A DNA stretch of 64,000 bases from Cryptomeria japonica (GCF_030272615.1 NC_081409.1:247420002-247484001), one strand, 5' to 3'. Counted from the first letter of the stretch, positions 1 through 12,344 are shown. Translations and numbers: made by a program. The notes: a model not told the origin generated them from the sequence alone.

Positions 1-1170
1 TGTAATATAATGGTGTTACATAGCAATTATATTAGCAAATTTATGGACATGATGACTTATTAAAATAAGGTTTAAAAAATTATTTGAGTCACCTAATGAT
101 TTGACACCTATAAAATTGAAACTTTTGTATCAATTAAAATAGGTTGATATAATCATAACTAGGTTTTCAAGAAGCCACTCAGAAAAAAAATTGCTCTAGC
201 GTATTGATGACCATTTTGAGTAGGGTAATAGTCATAAATAAGATAATGGGATGAGATTTATAGAAATGGTAGTGCATAAGGTGGTGGGTAGTGATAAATG
301 TGTAACAAGTAAAAACCATTTTTGGGTCAAAATATAGAAATATTAGATTCACCTCTATTGGTCAATTGATTCAAACATGGGTAAGAGTCAAAATGTTAAT
401 TGTAGGGAAAATATTAGGAATATGTTTTTATTTTAATTTTAATTATTGTGTATTTTTGTACTTTCTAGGTCAACGTTCTTTATTAAGGCGTGGCAAATTT
501 GTCACTTTATGCTTGAAGGAAAAACACTTCACAATAGATACAAAATCACCAAAATATTTTAAAATAATTCAATGTTAATGTGATTACCATACTTTGGGAG
601 GAAGATACTATTAAAAATGTTAACTTGTCACAAGAAAAATATAAAGTTGTTGAGAACATATATTCAGAAAATTACATATCTAATCTGCTATATCAAAATA
701 TTATTTTTATCTACTCCTTTACAACATCTTATGAATCCATATATTCTAGTTTTATTCCTCACCACACTCCACAATTAAATGAAATTTATATATTAAAATA
801 GTACAATTTAAAAAACTTAATATAAATAATATAAAATAATATTCTTCCATGCAAATACAAATGGTTTTTTTTTAAATGTGAGGACATTGTCAATTTAATA
901 GTGGTTAATCTATAAAAGATCCAACTAATAAATATGGGTAGAATCTACTTGTTACTAATACCAAGATAAGCTCACTAGTAGGGTATTGTAAATGTTGGAG
1001 CACATGTGAAATCAAGGGGATGTTACAAGTATGGTTTCTGTTGCACCAAAAGATTGACTCGTTAATGTTTGATACAACAACTAGACTTATAGAATCCACA
1101 AGAGGCAGTTAAGGCATGTCACAAAAATAAGCATAGTGTTGCACAAAACAAGGAGACCAAGGGCGCACAC
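1..1170. other. AT-rich spacer, no gene recognised
   Basis: Both strands carry only short open frames without recognisable domains. Nothing here resembles the transposon or UGT sequences elsewhere in the window. The short frames at 366-801 have AT-rich composition and no conserved motif, so I treat them as chance. Confidence 0.5.
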
Positions 1171-1174
1171 CTTT

Positions 1175-2003
1175 TTTATTTATTTTTAATCAGAAAAGAG
1201 GAGAGGGAATATCAAGCAAGAAGACATATTCATATCCAACAAATTAATGATTATGTTAATAGGAGGAATTAAGTTTGTGACTTTGCAATTAAAATGATCA
1301 TTTCTTGTTTGATCTCCTCTCTCCTAGTTTTATAGCTGAAAAATAACAAAGTCCACTTCTTACAAACTTCTAATAACCTACTTTTTATCTCATTTAAAAA
1401 ACACTTAAATTTTTACATTTTTTTTTCACCATAAAACTATACATATATATATATGTGTGTGTGTGTGTGAATAATATTCCAAAAAAGATAACTCTCCTAT
1501 AGATAACCTAGACTCTACTAATATATGGAGTAGACTAAATGACTGGATGACGGGACTTACCATCTCCCACGTCTACTCTCTACCATTGTTGTGATCTAAT
1601 ACCTTGTTTGTATATACTTTATGACTTGTATATTAATCCTATATGAATTATTCATACATATAATTCACACCATTACAATGGTGCAAACAAATAATTATAT
1701 GGATCCACAATGTTTACAATTTATGTTCTTGGTGGCCTTGGAATTGCAGCTTTTAGTGTATCTGCTAGTCTTAAACTATTGCCAACCAAATATTAATGAT
1801 AATGTTGTTGGATTGCAAGAATCCAAGCAAGGAGAATGATATGAAGTTTCTTCTACAATACATCTCAACCTCAGAAGATAACACTCATTAATGCTTCCAT
1901 ACGAGCATTTGTCCTATGTTAGATCACTCAAAAAATTGTCTTTTAGGTGATAGAGACTAAAAAGATCCTTTGTAGCTTCTAATAAGAATATGGATAAATC
2001 TCT
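1175..2003 (+). repeat. Dispersed duplication, arm A (inverted mate at 14,418-15,350)
   Basis: Read forward, this stretch matches the reverse complement of 14,418-15,350 over most of its length, with small indels and frequent substitutions. Landmarks shared by both copies are a paired GATCTCCTCTCTCCT-type motif, the phrase CTTCTAATAACCTAC, a GGCCTTGGAATTG block near 1,735, and GTGATAGAGACTAAAAAGAT near 1,950. A short peptide frame around the GGCCTTGGAATTG block (Gly-Gly-Leu-Gly-Ile, then Ser-Ala-Ser-Leu-Lys-Leu-Leu) is kept in both copies. This hints at an old coding origin, but I do not recognise the protein. Confidence 0.65.
1443..1469. repeat. (AT)n(GT)n microsatellite
   Basis: An alternating AT run passes directly into an alternating GT run. 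It lies inside the dispersed duplication, and the matching stretch of the other copy lacks the GT part. Confidence 0.9.
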
Positions 2004-2437
2004 AGTAAGCATAAGCCTAGTAGGAGAAACCATAGGGGAAAAGGAAACCTCTAGTAAACAAGGAGAACCCATTCCCAACCTCCAAAAGGGAGACCCTAGG
2101 GGTATCACCTGAAAATGAAACACAATAGGGCGAGGTGAGATAGGGGAATAAGTATCAATTTAAGAAGAAAATAACATCCACTAGTAGAAGTTAGAAACCA
2201 TGACAAGAGTAGGTAGGAAGGAAGAAAATCCCTATCTAGTTAATTGCCCACATTGTAACCAACCCTTAGCATGCAACTGTAACCAACCCACAATTGGCAA
2301 TGAAGATCCAATTCCACAAGGAAATCAGTCAACCACCAAAAAAATGCACAACCACCAAAATCTCAAAGACCTCAACCAACCCCGAATAAAGAAGCCTCCA
2401 CCTCAAAAGGAGGCCCCAAAGAGAGAGATGGTGTAAG
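1985..2437 (+). repeat. Dispersed coding-like repeat, copy 1 (direct mate at 15,985-16,385)
   Basis: This block matches 15,985-16,385 in the same orientation, whereas the sequence just before it matches in the opposite orientation. The frame at 2,200-2,436 is open for 78 residues and contains a Cys-Pro-His-Cys ... Cys-Asn-Cys cluster followed by a Pro/Gln/Lys-rich tail, which resembles the zinc-knuckle and tail region of plant LINE ORF1 or gag proteins. The mate copy has stops in the same frame. I regard both as remnants of a transposon ORF; the family is not identified. Confidence 0.5.
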
Positions 2438-2439
2438 AA

Positions 2440-4961
2440 TTCTTATGCTTAGTTCTATACTTTCCTCTTTACTTCAACTCTCTTATGTTGTTGTTTTGAA
2501 TCATATTTTGAGGCATATTCCCAAGTAGCTCCAAGTACTAGTCGAAAGTTACTACAACTTTAAAATCACCAAACTTCCTCTAATACTACTCATAGTTTTG
2601 GTTGTTTTCCTCCTCAAGCGAAGCCTCAAGCCCTTTTACTACCATATTCTTCAACTTTTCCAATTAATTTCTGTATTTTTTATTAGTTCTTCTATATTTT
2701 TTGTATTGAATGTTGAAGATCTTTTTTATCTGGACTTGTTTTAGAGATTATTTTTTTTCCATGATTTACAATATTATTGATCTAGACCAACAATATACCC
2801 TTCAAAATAGAAATATTGAGCCTCTAATACCACTAATATGATGACCCTAAACAAAAATATTATTTAAAGTGGCCCAATCTAGAATACCAAAACCAAATAC
2901 ATATCTTAAAATCTTGATGCTAAAATCCCCAAAAAATTATATTTATGTAAAATTCTTAAATCAAAAACCCATAAATTGATAGAATAAAATTATACATGTA
3001 GAACTTGTTGAACTAGTATTTATTCCCATATTACACTCAAATAAATTTCATTCCCATGGGCTTACAATTTTACTTTCTCTCCAAATAATTATAAGCATAT
3101 TTTGAAGATGCCCAGAATGTTAAGATTCTCAAAATGATGTTGATGTCTGATGCTTAAAGTGCAATTACGACCTCTAGATGAAGCTTCCATTTAGAAATTA
3201 AAGGATTTTCATCCTCCAAACTCCATGAAAACCATTGAGGTTTTTTCTAGTGATCTATAGGACCTAATGGTTTTTGTTGTTATATTTTACAAGTGTTCAC
3301 ATTAGTGTCTAAATCTAAAATTCATAATTTGATATGGTTAGAACAAGATGGAGACTGATGGAGTTAAGTGCCTTAAATAGTTCTTGAAGATTTTAGTATG
3401 GGGCCCATACATGTGAGTAGGTGTTTGAGAGTAAATCCTTATAATTTGTATTGTCAAAATGAGGGAATTAATGGTGTTGTAGGTCATGTAATGTAGTAGA
3501 TGGATTCCTCTATTGAAATTGTGGGCTTATATGGAAATGCATCTATAGGAGCAAGGATCTAGCAAAATTACTATATAAGGGTAGGTATCTAAAAAATTTG
3601 GCATGCTCTTTAGTTTCCTCTTCTTGGTAGACTAGAATTAAGATCCTCAAAAGTATGATTTTAGGGGTTTGAGGAATCAAATGCAATTTAATAAATATCT
3701 ATCCCAAGAGGATACAATTATTCATAGGATTTAGAAAGAGGATTATTGTGATGTTAGGGATCAACATTTTAGGGAACCTATTATAGAAGGAATAAAGGAC
3801 CAAGGTGAGGATATACCCATTGTAGGTAAATGAGGATCAAGGTCACAAGATACCCATTGTTGGGTAAAATGACAATAAATATTGTTGCATAGTAGTGTAT
3901 ACCAGTACTAGTACAATGAGAAAAGGGAGGATGCAAAAACCCATGTATGCATTATTGATGGAGTAGGAATCAAGGGGTAGAATTCTCAAATGCTATATAA
4001 CTTTATAGTATATCAAAAATAAGTTTTTTTAGGCTACAATGTAATGGGGGTTGGGATATCAAATACCTCAAGGATTAGAGACTTGGAATGCAATTTATCC
4101 ATTAATGTTCACAAGAGTGAAATAAAGACTTGAGGATCTACATGCATGAGAGTAATGAAAAGGTGGGGATTGGGGTTCAAGATTCTAGGATGCCTCCTAT
4201 CCTTTGTGCATGTCTATAGTTAAGAGTCAAAATGTATGGTAGGGATTAGGCCTTCAAGATATTCATTAATTTAGGAATCAAGGGTTGGGGTAAGAAATTA
4301 TTATAGGTGGATTGTAGGGAAAATGAAACTCTAAGAGCCTACAAGATATAAGATATTGGAGTTGTTTTGATACAAGGATTGATGAAAATGAAGGAAAATA
4401 TACCAAGGTAAAAGAAAACCCAAAAACCTACTCAAATATAGGAGTCATTTGAAAGACCTTCCTAATTATGAAGTTTGGCATTTGGGATTTGGACACAAGG
4501 TAAGAATATCCATTTTAATATTAGGGAGAGTGGTAACAAGCCCTATAAAAGTGGAAATTACAAATGCTTCACAAATTTTGGGTTGGGTGAGGTGGAAATA
4601 TTGGAAATAGTATCATAATACCCTATTTTGTAACTACAAACCTTGCAAAGAATATTCATAACACTCACCACATTTTCATGTGGTGCAATAACTCAATAAC
4701 ATATATGGATCTTCTTGTCTTCAACTAGATAATTGCAATGCAAATTCCAAATTGTTTGGATAGTCATTCTTGAATTGAAGGTTTCTCACTTTTCTTTGTG
4801 TAGTCTCTATTAGGATCTTTGCATTGGATTTAGATTGATCCAATTATGAATTGTCAAACCTTGTTCTTTTTGAAGATACTAGGAAAATATCAAGGATAAT
4901 TTTTTATTTTTTCTCATTAGAGATTAGTCTATAGATCCAAGACTTTTTAAATCCTTTCAAT
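2440..4961. other. Spacer without recognised genes
   Basis: The 2.5 kb contains many short imperfect internal repetitions (for example phrases around GAGGATCAAGGTCACAAGATACCCATTG near 3,790-3,860) but no open frame above about 60 codons with a recognisable motif. It could be very old transposon sequence. The end of this stretch is the insertion site of the LTR element that follows. Confidence 0.45.
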
Positions 4962-4966
4962 CTAAT
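4962..4966. repeat. Target-site duplication, left (CTAAT)
   Basis: CTAAT lies immediately before the first base of the 5' LTR. The same five bases follow the last base of the 3' LTR at 13,549-13,553. A perfect 5-bp duplication is the normal integrase signature and shows the element is in its original insertion site. Confidence 0.93.
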
Positions 4967-6149
4967 TGTAGCGTCCTAAAATTGCGACACTTGCAATTTC
5001 GACCGCATTTGGGTCTTCAAGATGGCGACACAACACCGAACCTAAATGGAGACCTTGAAACTTGTTCATGACATCAAAAACTGCATTTTTCAGCACCCTG
5101 GCCTGATCCTCCTTGCACCCTGCTATCCTTGGAGGTGGGACCATGGCGCCCAGCGCCCTAGTCCCTGGCCCTATTTTTGGGCCCGGTCTCTTTTGGGTCT
5201 CAGGTCTTTATGTTTGCAAATTGGAAAATAATGTTTCCTGGTCGGCCTAAGGTCAGAAAAATCAGTCTTTTAACCCTAATTGACAAGTATATAAACTACA
5301 TTTCCTCTCCCATTTTGGTAAGATGGAAAAAAGGTAGAAGTGACATTCAAGCATTCAAGCATTCAAGCATTCAAGCATTCCTTCAAGCAATTGATCATTC
5401 TAAGTCTCCATTCAAGGCTAAGTGTTGCATTCAAGACAAGGATTCAACCATTGAAGAGGAGATCACATACAACATACAACAACAATTACACCTTTGCATG
5501 TAAGAATACAAACATTCTTACAACAAGGTATCAGTACTTGTTTACATTACAAACATTTACATTTACAGCATTTCTCATTTCTTGGTTAATTCCAAAACCG
5601 GGGTTTGACCTAAGGGAAAACCCCTAATCCCTAACCCCCTAATCGTCCTCTCTTTTCTGTGTGTAGGTTGCAGGTACACGGCTGTAATTGAAGATCTGGA
5701 ATCCTTGTGCAGAGAAGAACAGATCCCCCTTCATTTCGCGGATTTTTAGGAGGACCGTGTGCACGCCGGGCGCCATCGTCCCATCAACTTTCACTCAAAT
5801 TTGCAGGACATTGTCATCTCGACAATTTACTACTAATTCCAGGTCCGCAGCTTCATCTTGTATTCCTATCTTTGTTTATAAGTGAATCTTTCTCACTTTT
5901 CATGCATTCCTAGCTTAATCCTTCTATCTACATTATTTACAAAAGAGGGTAGCCTTGCTGTCACAACCCTTGAAACTCATTTAGAATCCAATATTACATT
6001 GTGTGGGATTGGATCTTGTGGGTTTCAAACCCTCTTTTGAATGTAAAGTCTTCCCTAAGTGAAAACCGTCAACCCTAGTGACCTCCTTTCTCTCTCCTTG
6101 GAGTGGTGGGGGGAACACTTAGGGTTTGATCGCGATTTTCCGCTTTACA
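4967..6149 (+). repeat. 5' LTR of the TR-GAG-like element
   Basis: Starts TGTAGCGTCC and ends GCTTTACA. It includes a TATA-like box, a short array of ATTCAAGC octamers (four here, three in the 3' LTR), and one copy of the GAGGACCGTGTGCAC hairpin module near 5,749. The paired LTR at 12,360-13,548 aligns along its whole length. Confidence 0.93.
5288..5296 (+). promoter_or_regulatory. TATA box in the 5' LTR
   Basis: TATATAAAC, conserved at 12,681-12,689 in the 3' LTR. It is the best candidate for the core promoter that starts the genomic RNA of the element. Confidence 0.6.
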
Positions 6150-6170
6150 TTTTGGTGAACCCGACATGAA
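6150..6170 (+). promoter_or_regulatory. Putative primer-binding site
   Basis: TTTTGGTGAACCCGACATG directly follows the LTR end, where a minus-strand tRNA primer should pair. It does not match the usual initiator-Met site (TGGTATCAGAGC). I could not assign the tRNA; comparison with tRNA 3' ends would settle it. Confidence 0.55.
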
Positions 6171-6290
6171 CATCCTTTCTGATTACTCATGGTTAGATCT
6201 GAAAAATTGGCTTCCTTGATTACATTTCCATGTTTGATATCTTGCAAATTTTAGAGGTTGATTGCATAAAAACCCTAAATTTTCTTTTTA

Positions 6291-8123
6291 GTAATTGAGC
6301 TTGTGAAATGTTTAATTATTAATGCTTGTTTCAGATCTACCCTTCTATTACAAATTGTCAATTCATATTTGTGCTTTAATTCTAAAAATTAAGTGGTTAA
6401 GTGTCAAAACCCTAATTTTTAAAACCCTCTTGATTCAACCTTTGACTGACAATTTCACTGATCAAAACATCTCCAAATCAGCTGTAACTTTGGATTCCGC
6501 AACAAAATCATAATATCTTTCATCCCTAAAAAATTGGAAAAAATTTGCGAGGACCGTGTGCACCCCGAGCATGATCGTCCTCAACATTTTTTTTGAAATT
6601 TCGGGAGCTAGATATTACTATATTTTTCTGCTAAAATCCAGAATTTTGGCTGATTCATCAATTCTAACACTTTCAAAATTAAAGTCAAAGTTGGTCTAGT
6701 GATTGCTTGGATTAAGGCCTATAATCATTCAAAAATTGTTGAAATTGAAATTCGTGTCAAAATTGTGTTTCTTATTGTCCTAAATTTGAAAAGTGTGTCG
6801 GCATTCATTCAAAATTTCAGTGCTTTATTCAAATTCTTGCAATTTGTGACTTTTGAAATTAAGTGTTTAATTGCAACAACTTTGATTTCCGCTTTCAAAA
6901 TTGAATTTTGTGTGAAATTGAGTCAACTTTTAAAATTCAAAACTTGCATTGCTTTTGGTATTCCCTCTAAAATTATAAAATCCAAAATTTCAGTTTCCCT
7001 CTCTTTTTCAAAATTCAATTTTTGCATTTTTCAACAATCTGGGTAGGGTTCAATTTTGAGATTGCAACTTTAATTTGGCCTACCTACAGATCGTAAAATC
7101 ACTCAATTTTTTCAGATTAGCTTTAAAATCATCATAACTGTCATCCCTACAAATTTTGAAAAAAGTTGCGAGGACCGTGTGCACTCCGAGCACCACGGTC
7201 CTCGCAACCACGGTAATTGAGCTTGTGAAATGTTTAATTATTAATGCTTGTTTCAGATCTACCCTTCTATTACAAATTGTCAATTCATATTTGTGCTTTA
7301 ATTCTAAAAATTAAGTGGTTAAGTGTCAAAACCCTAATTTTTAAAACCCTCTTGATTCAACCTTTGACTGACAATTTCACTGATCAAAACATCTCCAAAT
7401 CAGCTGTAACTTTGGATTCCGCAACAAAATCATAATATCTTTCATCCCTAAAAAATTGGAAAAAATTTGCGAGGACCGTGTGCACCCCGAGCATGATCGT
7501 CCTCAACATTTTTTTTGAAATTTCGGGAGCTAGATATTACTATATTTTTCTGCTAAAATCCAGAATTTTGGCTGATTCATCAATTCTAACACTTTCAAAA
7601 TTAAAGTCAAAGTTGGTCTAGTGATTGCTTGGATTAAGGCCTATAATCATTCAAAAATTGTTGAAATTGAAATTCGTGTCAAAATTGTGTTTCTTATTGT
7701 CCTAAATTTGAAAAGTGTGTCGGCATTCATTCAAAATTTCAGTGCTTTATTCAAATTCTTGCAATTTGTGACTTTTGAAATTAAGTGTTTAATTGCAACA
7801 ACTTTGATTTCCGCTTTCAAAATTGAATTTTGTGTGAAATTGAGTCAACTTTTAAAATTCAAAACTTGCATTGCTTTTGGTATTCCCTCTAAAATTATAA
7901 AATCCAAAATTTCAGTTTCCCTCTCTTTTTCAAAATTCAATTTTTGCATTTTTCAACAATCTGGGTAGGGTTCAATTTTGAGATTGCAACTTTAATTTGG
8001 CCTACCTACAGATCGTAAAATCACTCAATTTTTTCAGATTAGCTTTAAAATCATCATAACTGTCATCCCTACAAATTTTGAAAAAAGTTGCGAGGACCGT
8101 GTGCACTCCGAGCACCACGGTCC
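6291..8123 (+). repeat. Perfect tandem duplication in the leader (911-bp match, 922-bp period)
   Basis: Bases 6,291-7,201 recur at 7,213-8,123 with no difference that I can see; two long open frames inside are also identical residue for residue (63 and 115 codons, each offset by exactly 922). The copies are joined by 11 bases. These frames have no recognised domain and are probably incidental. The lack of divergence contrasts with the diverged LTRs of the same element. Confidence 0.93.
7166..7207 (+). promoter_or_regulatory. 14-bp perfect hairpin with GTGCAC at the loop, in the gag leader
   Basis: TTGCGAGGACCGTG pairs exactly with CACGGTCCTCGCAA across a 14-base loop. The self-complementary hexamer GTGCAC sits at the stem-loop boundary. 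Related modules lie at about 5,749, 6,549, 7,471, 8,091 and 13,149, with shorter stems. Position (U5 and leader, upstream of gag) and a palindromic loop are what one expects of an RNA dimerisation/packaging element, but that function is inference. Confidence 0.55.
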
Positions 8124-8250
8124 CTGACATTTTTTCCGAAATTTCGGGAGATTGTCGTGATTGCATTTAACAACTTAAATCTAGGAGATTGGCTGATTTT
8201 ATTGAAATTTGCTACCTCTAAATTCAAAATCTTCTCTCCCTCTCTAATGC

Positions 8251-11200
8251 ATGAGTTTTACAACAATAAGCCCTACTTACACTATTCCCAGTAGACGAAG
8301 CCGTAGAATTAAGTCTTTCCAAGGTTTAATTACTGAGGAGATGGAACCTAATTTGAATAGCCTTTTTAACGAGGACACGGGTAATTCCTCTAATCCTCCT
8401 AATGATGAAGAAGCTCTCCATGAGGTTTCTATAGAACAACTTTCGAAATTGGATAACCAATTTGATGATTTTCAGCAATGGATGTCTCAAGAGTATCCCG
8501 ATAGTCAAGCTCTTTCATTAATTGAGGGTCTAAAACGTATGGTTCAAAGTGATAAGAATTGAATTGATATTTTGCGTGGTATTGCACACATTGTGGATTC
8601 GAATGTGATGCCTATGAAGAGTTGTGCTGAAACTTTAGGTTATACACAACCTCCCACTCAAGTTAATCATTCTATTCCATTGACAACCTCTATTGCTAGC
8701 ATACCTAGCTTTACATCAAACATAATGGCTACTTCTATACAAGACATTCCGCCTATGATCACCAGTCATGGGGGCAATCCTTCCTCTTCAATTAACCCTC
8801 TTCCTTCATTCAATCCAACTTCTTCATTCATTCCTTCCATGAGTGTCCCTATTACATCTCCACAAATGAACATGACGCAAGGGGGCAATTCATTCAACCA
8901 TTCCATTCCTCCTTGTAGTGCTCCTCTTTTCCAATCATCTCCTATGACTAACTATCATAGTGTCCCGCCACCTTACTCTCAATCAATACCTTCTTTCAAT
9001 AACATAATACCTCCATCACAATCTAACATGTCTAATATGAACTCTTCGACTGAAGCGACCATTAACAATCTTGCACAAACTGTCTCTTCTTTACAGCAAC
9101 AAATTGCCTCTATGAATCAATCTAAGTTTAGTGTGCCCACATTTGATGTTGCGAGCCCACTTTCTCTTGACATTGTTCGAGCTATCCCGCATTTGGAGCT
9201 TTATAATGGTAAAGGTGATCCTCTAACACATGTTAAGACTTTTCAAACAATATGTACCGATTTTGCTTATGACCAAAGGTTGCTTGCAAAACTGTTTACT
9301 AGGACATTAAGAGATAAAGCTCTACAATGGTATTGCTCGTTGCCTTCTTATTCTATTACTTCTTTTGAACAACTTGCAAATGCTTTTATTCAACAATTTC
9401 AAAACAATATAAGTCCTCAAGTTACTTTGATTGATTTAATGCATTGTAAACAAGGTGTTAAAGAAAAAGTGACTGATTTCATTGGTAGATATAAGCATTT
9501 GTATGCTCAAATCTCTTTTCCAGTACCTGACAATGATATTCAAAGAATCTTTATTTCTAATTTAGAAAAAGACATTAGAGAAAAACTTTTGTTTTCTGAG
9601 TTTACTTCTTTCCAACAGTTGTGTGCAACTCTTCACAATTATCAACTGACTGTGAGTCAAATGGAACAAGCAAATCCTATGGCTCTGAGTGATAAGGGTG
9701 ATAGTAGTCAACAACCATTTGGGAAGTTTAAACCGAACAGAGAGTCCATTAAATTCAATGAAAAAATCATCAACAACAATGTGAATGTAGCATCAGGTGT
9801 GCCTCCTATTTCTAAGTTTTTCAAGAAAGAAAGAAAGTTTACTCCTTTGAATGAATCATTGCATAGTATTATGAATAAGTTATTGGAACAAAATGTGCTT
9901 ATTCTCCCTCCTATAAAGCAAATAGATCCTGCAAAGATTAATTCACCCTATTTTGATAACAAATCTTTTTGTCAATTTCATCATCAACCTGGGCATGATA
10001 CTGAAAAATGTTTTGCTTTAAAGGGTAAAATTCAAGATTTGATTGATAATAATACTATCTCTGTTTCAAGAGTGAATGATAAAGGCAACACATCTGTAGC
10101 TCCTCCTAACCAAAATCTTAAGATTTTTACTGATCCATTACCTTCTCATACCTCTAATGTGATTGAGACTAATGATTCCTCTTTCTCATCTGATGGTCTT
10201 GTGTCTATGACTCCGAATGTGATTAACTTTGTAGAGCAGCAAAAAATCCCTAGAGAAGCTTCCATCACATTTGATTCTAGTGAAACTATCAGGGCACCTG
10301 ATGGTCCTTTATACATAGTTGCAAAAGTCAAGAATACACCTTGCCGTAGAGTGCCTATTGATCCTTTGTGCATGGTTAATGTTATTACTGAAGAATTTAT
10401 TTTTACTTTGCAATTGAATCAAGTGATCTATGACAAAAAAAATGTGGTTGTGAAATTATTTGATGCATTTTCTTCCCCTGCAATTGGTTCTATTACATTA
10501 CCTATTGAGGTCCATAACAAATCCCTTGATGTGAACTTTGCTATTATTCCTTCATCTGAACAATTTCATGTGAAGCTAGGCTATCCTTGGCTATCTTCCA
10601 TGAAAGCTATTGCTTCTCCTATTCACAAGTGTTTGAAATTTCCCCATAATGGTGAAGTTGTTACTGTCAATCATAGTCTCTTTAAACCAGCCGAAAGAAC
10701 TTCTAGCATTCCTATTGATTATTTTTGGCCTAAACAATTCCAATCTCTTCCTCCGCGAAGTGATCATCTTTTCAAATCTTATCAAAAGTGGAAAACAGAT
10801 ATGATCCTATCTTTAAGTGAACCTAGAACACCCAATCTTGATATTCCTATCGTTCTTGAGAAGGAAGTTCTTCCTTTGAAAGATAAAACTAATGTCTTTC
10901 CTCAAGAAGATTGCCAACCCATTCCTATGGATGTGACTATGTCTATGTCTGATAAACTTTCTAAAGGTAGGCTTATACCTCCTCATCATGATGGACTTGG
11001 TCTCCTTTCTAAACCAAATATTCTTCCTTTTATGGAGAGAAGAGACCTTTCTCTTCTCCTATTATCCAGCCTAAGAGACCACAACCTAAACACCCAAGTG
11101 ATAAGGATGAGAACATTCCTCCTCCTCAATCTTCTCAACTTCCTACTAAGACTAGATGAAATCATTCTGCACATGAACGCTGATGAAAGCATCGTCTTAG

Positions 11201-11615
11201 AGCTCAGGCAGCTGCTTCTCAAACTTTGCAATCCCCAAAAACACCTTCAACAAGCATTATTCCATTTTCTCCAAAATCTCCTAAACATAAGATGCATGAT
11301 GGTCTTGACCCTGTGCGAGTTAAAGATCCTATTTTTATAAATCTTGATGATGATATAGATGAAAATGTTACTTCTCTTGCTTCTGATAGTGAATATGAAT
11401 ATGTTGATGTTGATAACCATTTATCTAATGAATTTTCTAAAGCACTTATCCTAGCTCCTAGACAAGAACAACGTGGCTTGGAACATGAACATAGCCCTTG
11501 TTTGGATCTTTTGATAGCTCCATCTGTTGTGTTGGATGTTCCTCCTCTAGCGTGTTCCCTACCTTCCCGAAACATTGATCAGCAAGATCAGGGGGTAGAT
11601 GACGTGCTAGACTAG
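8251..11615 (+). pseudogene. gag: gag with retropepsin-like region, interrupted
   Basis: The frame starts at ATG 8,251, is stopped by TGA at 8,560-8,562, and resumes in the same frame to 11,340. Numbering residues from codon 8,572: a Ser/Pro/Gln-rich N-terminal part (1-190), a Retrotrans_gag-type core (about 205-360, with GDPLTH and WYCSLP), a Cys/His cluster at 467-480 (CQFHHQPGHDTEKC) and a protease-like region at 575-700. That region keeps the downstream GYPWL...KCLKFP signature, but the usual Asp-x-Gly is Asp-Pro-Leu at 597. After about 11,030 coding character moves to another frame, so there is a frameshift. Three further TGA stops follow at 11,157, 11,181 and 11,184, and the C-terminal part ends at 11,615. 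The pol genes are absent. The copy is probably dead as a protein source, although the 8,572-11,030 stretch is remarkably open. Confidence 0.88.
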
Positions 11616-12344
11616 TTTCATTAGCATAGCAGATTCTCTCCTCCTCTCTTTTGTTACTTCTTCTATGTGTTATTCTCATTCTTCTATTTGTTGTCCTTAG
11701 TGTTTTCTACTTGAGGACGATGCAAAGCATTGAGATCTCTTTTGGTCTCTCTCATGTTGACTCAAAAGACACATGTGTTCCCTTCTTCTAGGTGACCTTC
11801 CTTGATTGGGGAATGAAGAACAATTATGCATACATATATATGATATACATGAATTATCATATAGCATACTGACCCTGAGGAAAGTGAAGTCACCTCGTGC
11901 TTTGTGTTTTGTGTCTATTATCCTTGGGTTTATCTCACACTTGGGGGCTAAATCTTTGTGATAACGTGCTCCTTTTCCTTCTTATTTCATATGTGTATCA
12001 CTACCTTAAAGCAATCACCCCCGTTGAGGCATGTGCAATCGCTTTAACATAGGGGGGCATACACCCCGTCTATCCCTTCAGGATACTTGAAAATTTCTTG
12101 GCGAACTTAGCTTTGCCTTGAAAATTTTTGGTATTTTTCTTGCATGACTCATAGTGAGGGAACCTTACTACTGACAGTCATGGTTCTCCCTCGTGATCTT
12201 CCCTTTTACTTTGTCAATTGAAGTCGTAAGATCCTTAGTCCACTGGGAGCTTGGTGTGTCTTGCCTCCTTGACGTGGTGAAAGTTTTTCAATGTTGTTTC
12301 CTTGTACTTTATCGGAAGTATGAGTGTACGCTTATACTCCCACT
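11616..12344 (+). other. Non-coding 3' internal region of the LTR element
   Basis: This 0.7-kb stretch lies where pol would be expected, between the gag end and the polypurine tract. It has no RT, RNase H or integrase motif and no long open frame. It contains pyrimidine-rich text and phrases such as CTTGAGGACGATG near 11,712, typical of the 3' untranslated part of gypsy elements. Confidence 0.6.

Noticed and set aside
5340-5383. Short ATTCAAGC array considered as a CRISPR-like or satellite array
   Set aside because: There are no spacers, only four octamer units, and it belongs to the LTR.
5046-5913. Several short plus- and minus-strand frames inside the 5' LTR (repeated in the 3' LTR)
   Set aside because: LTRs are regulatory; the frames overlap one another and differ between the LTRs.
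6322-7968. Two pairs of identical open frames (63 and 115 codons) in the leader of the LTR element
   Set aside because: Identity is explained by the tandem duplication; the peptides are Phe/Lys/Ile-rich and show no domain.
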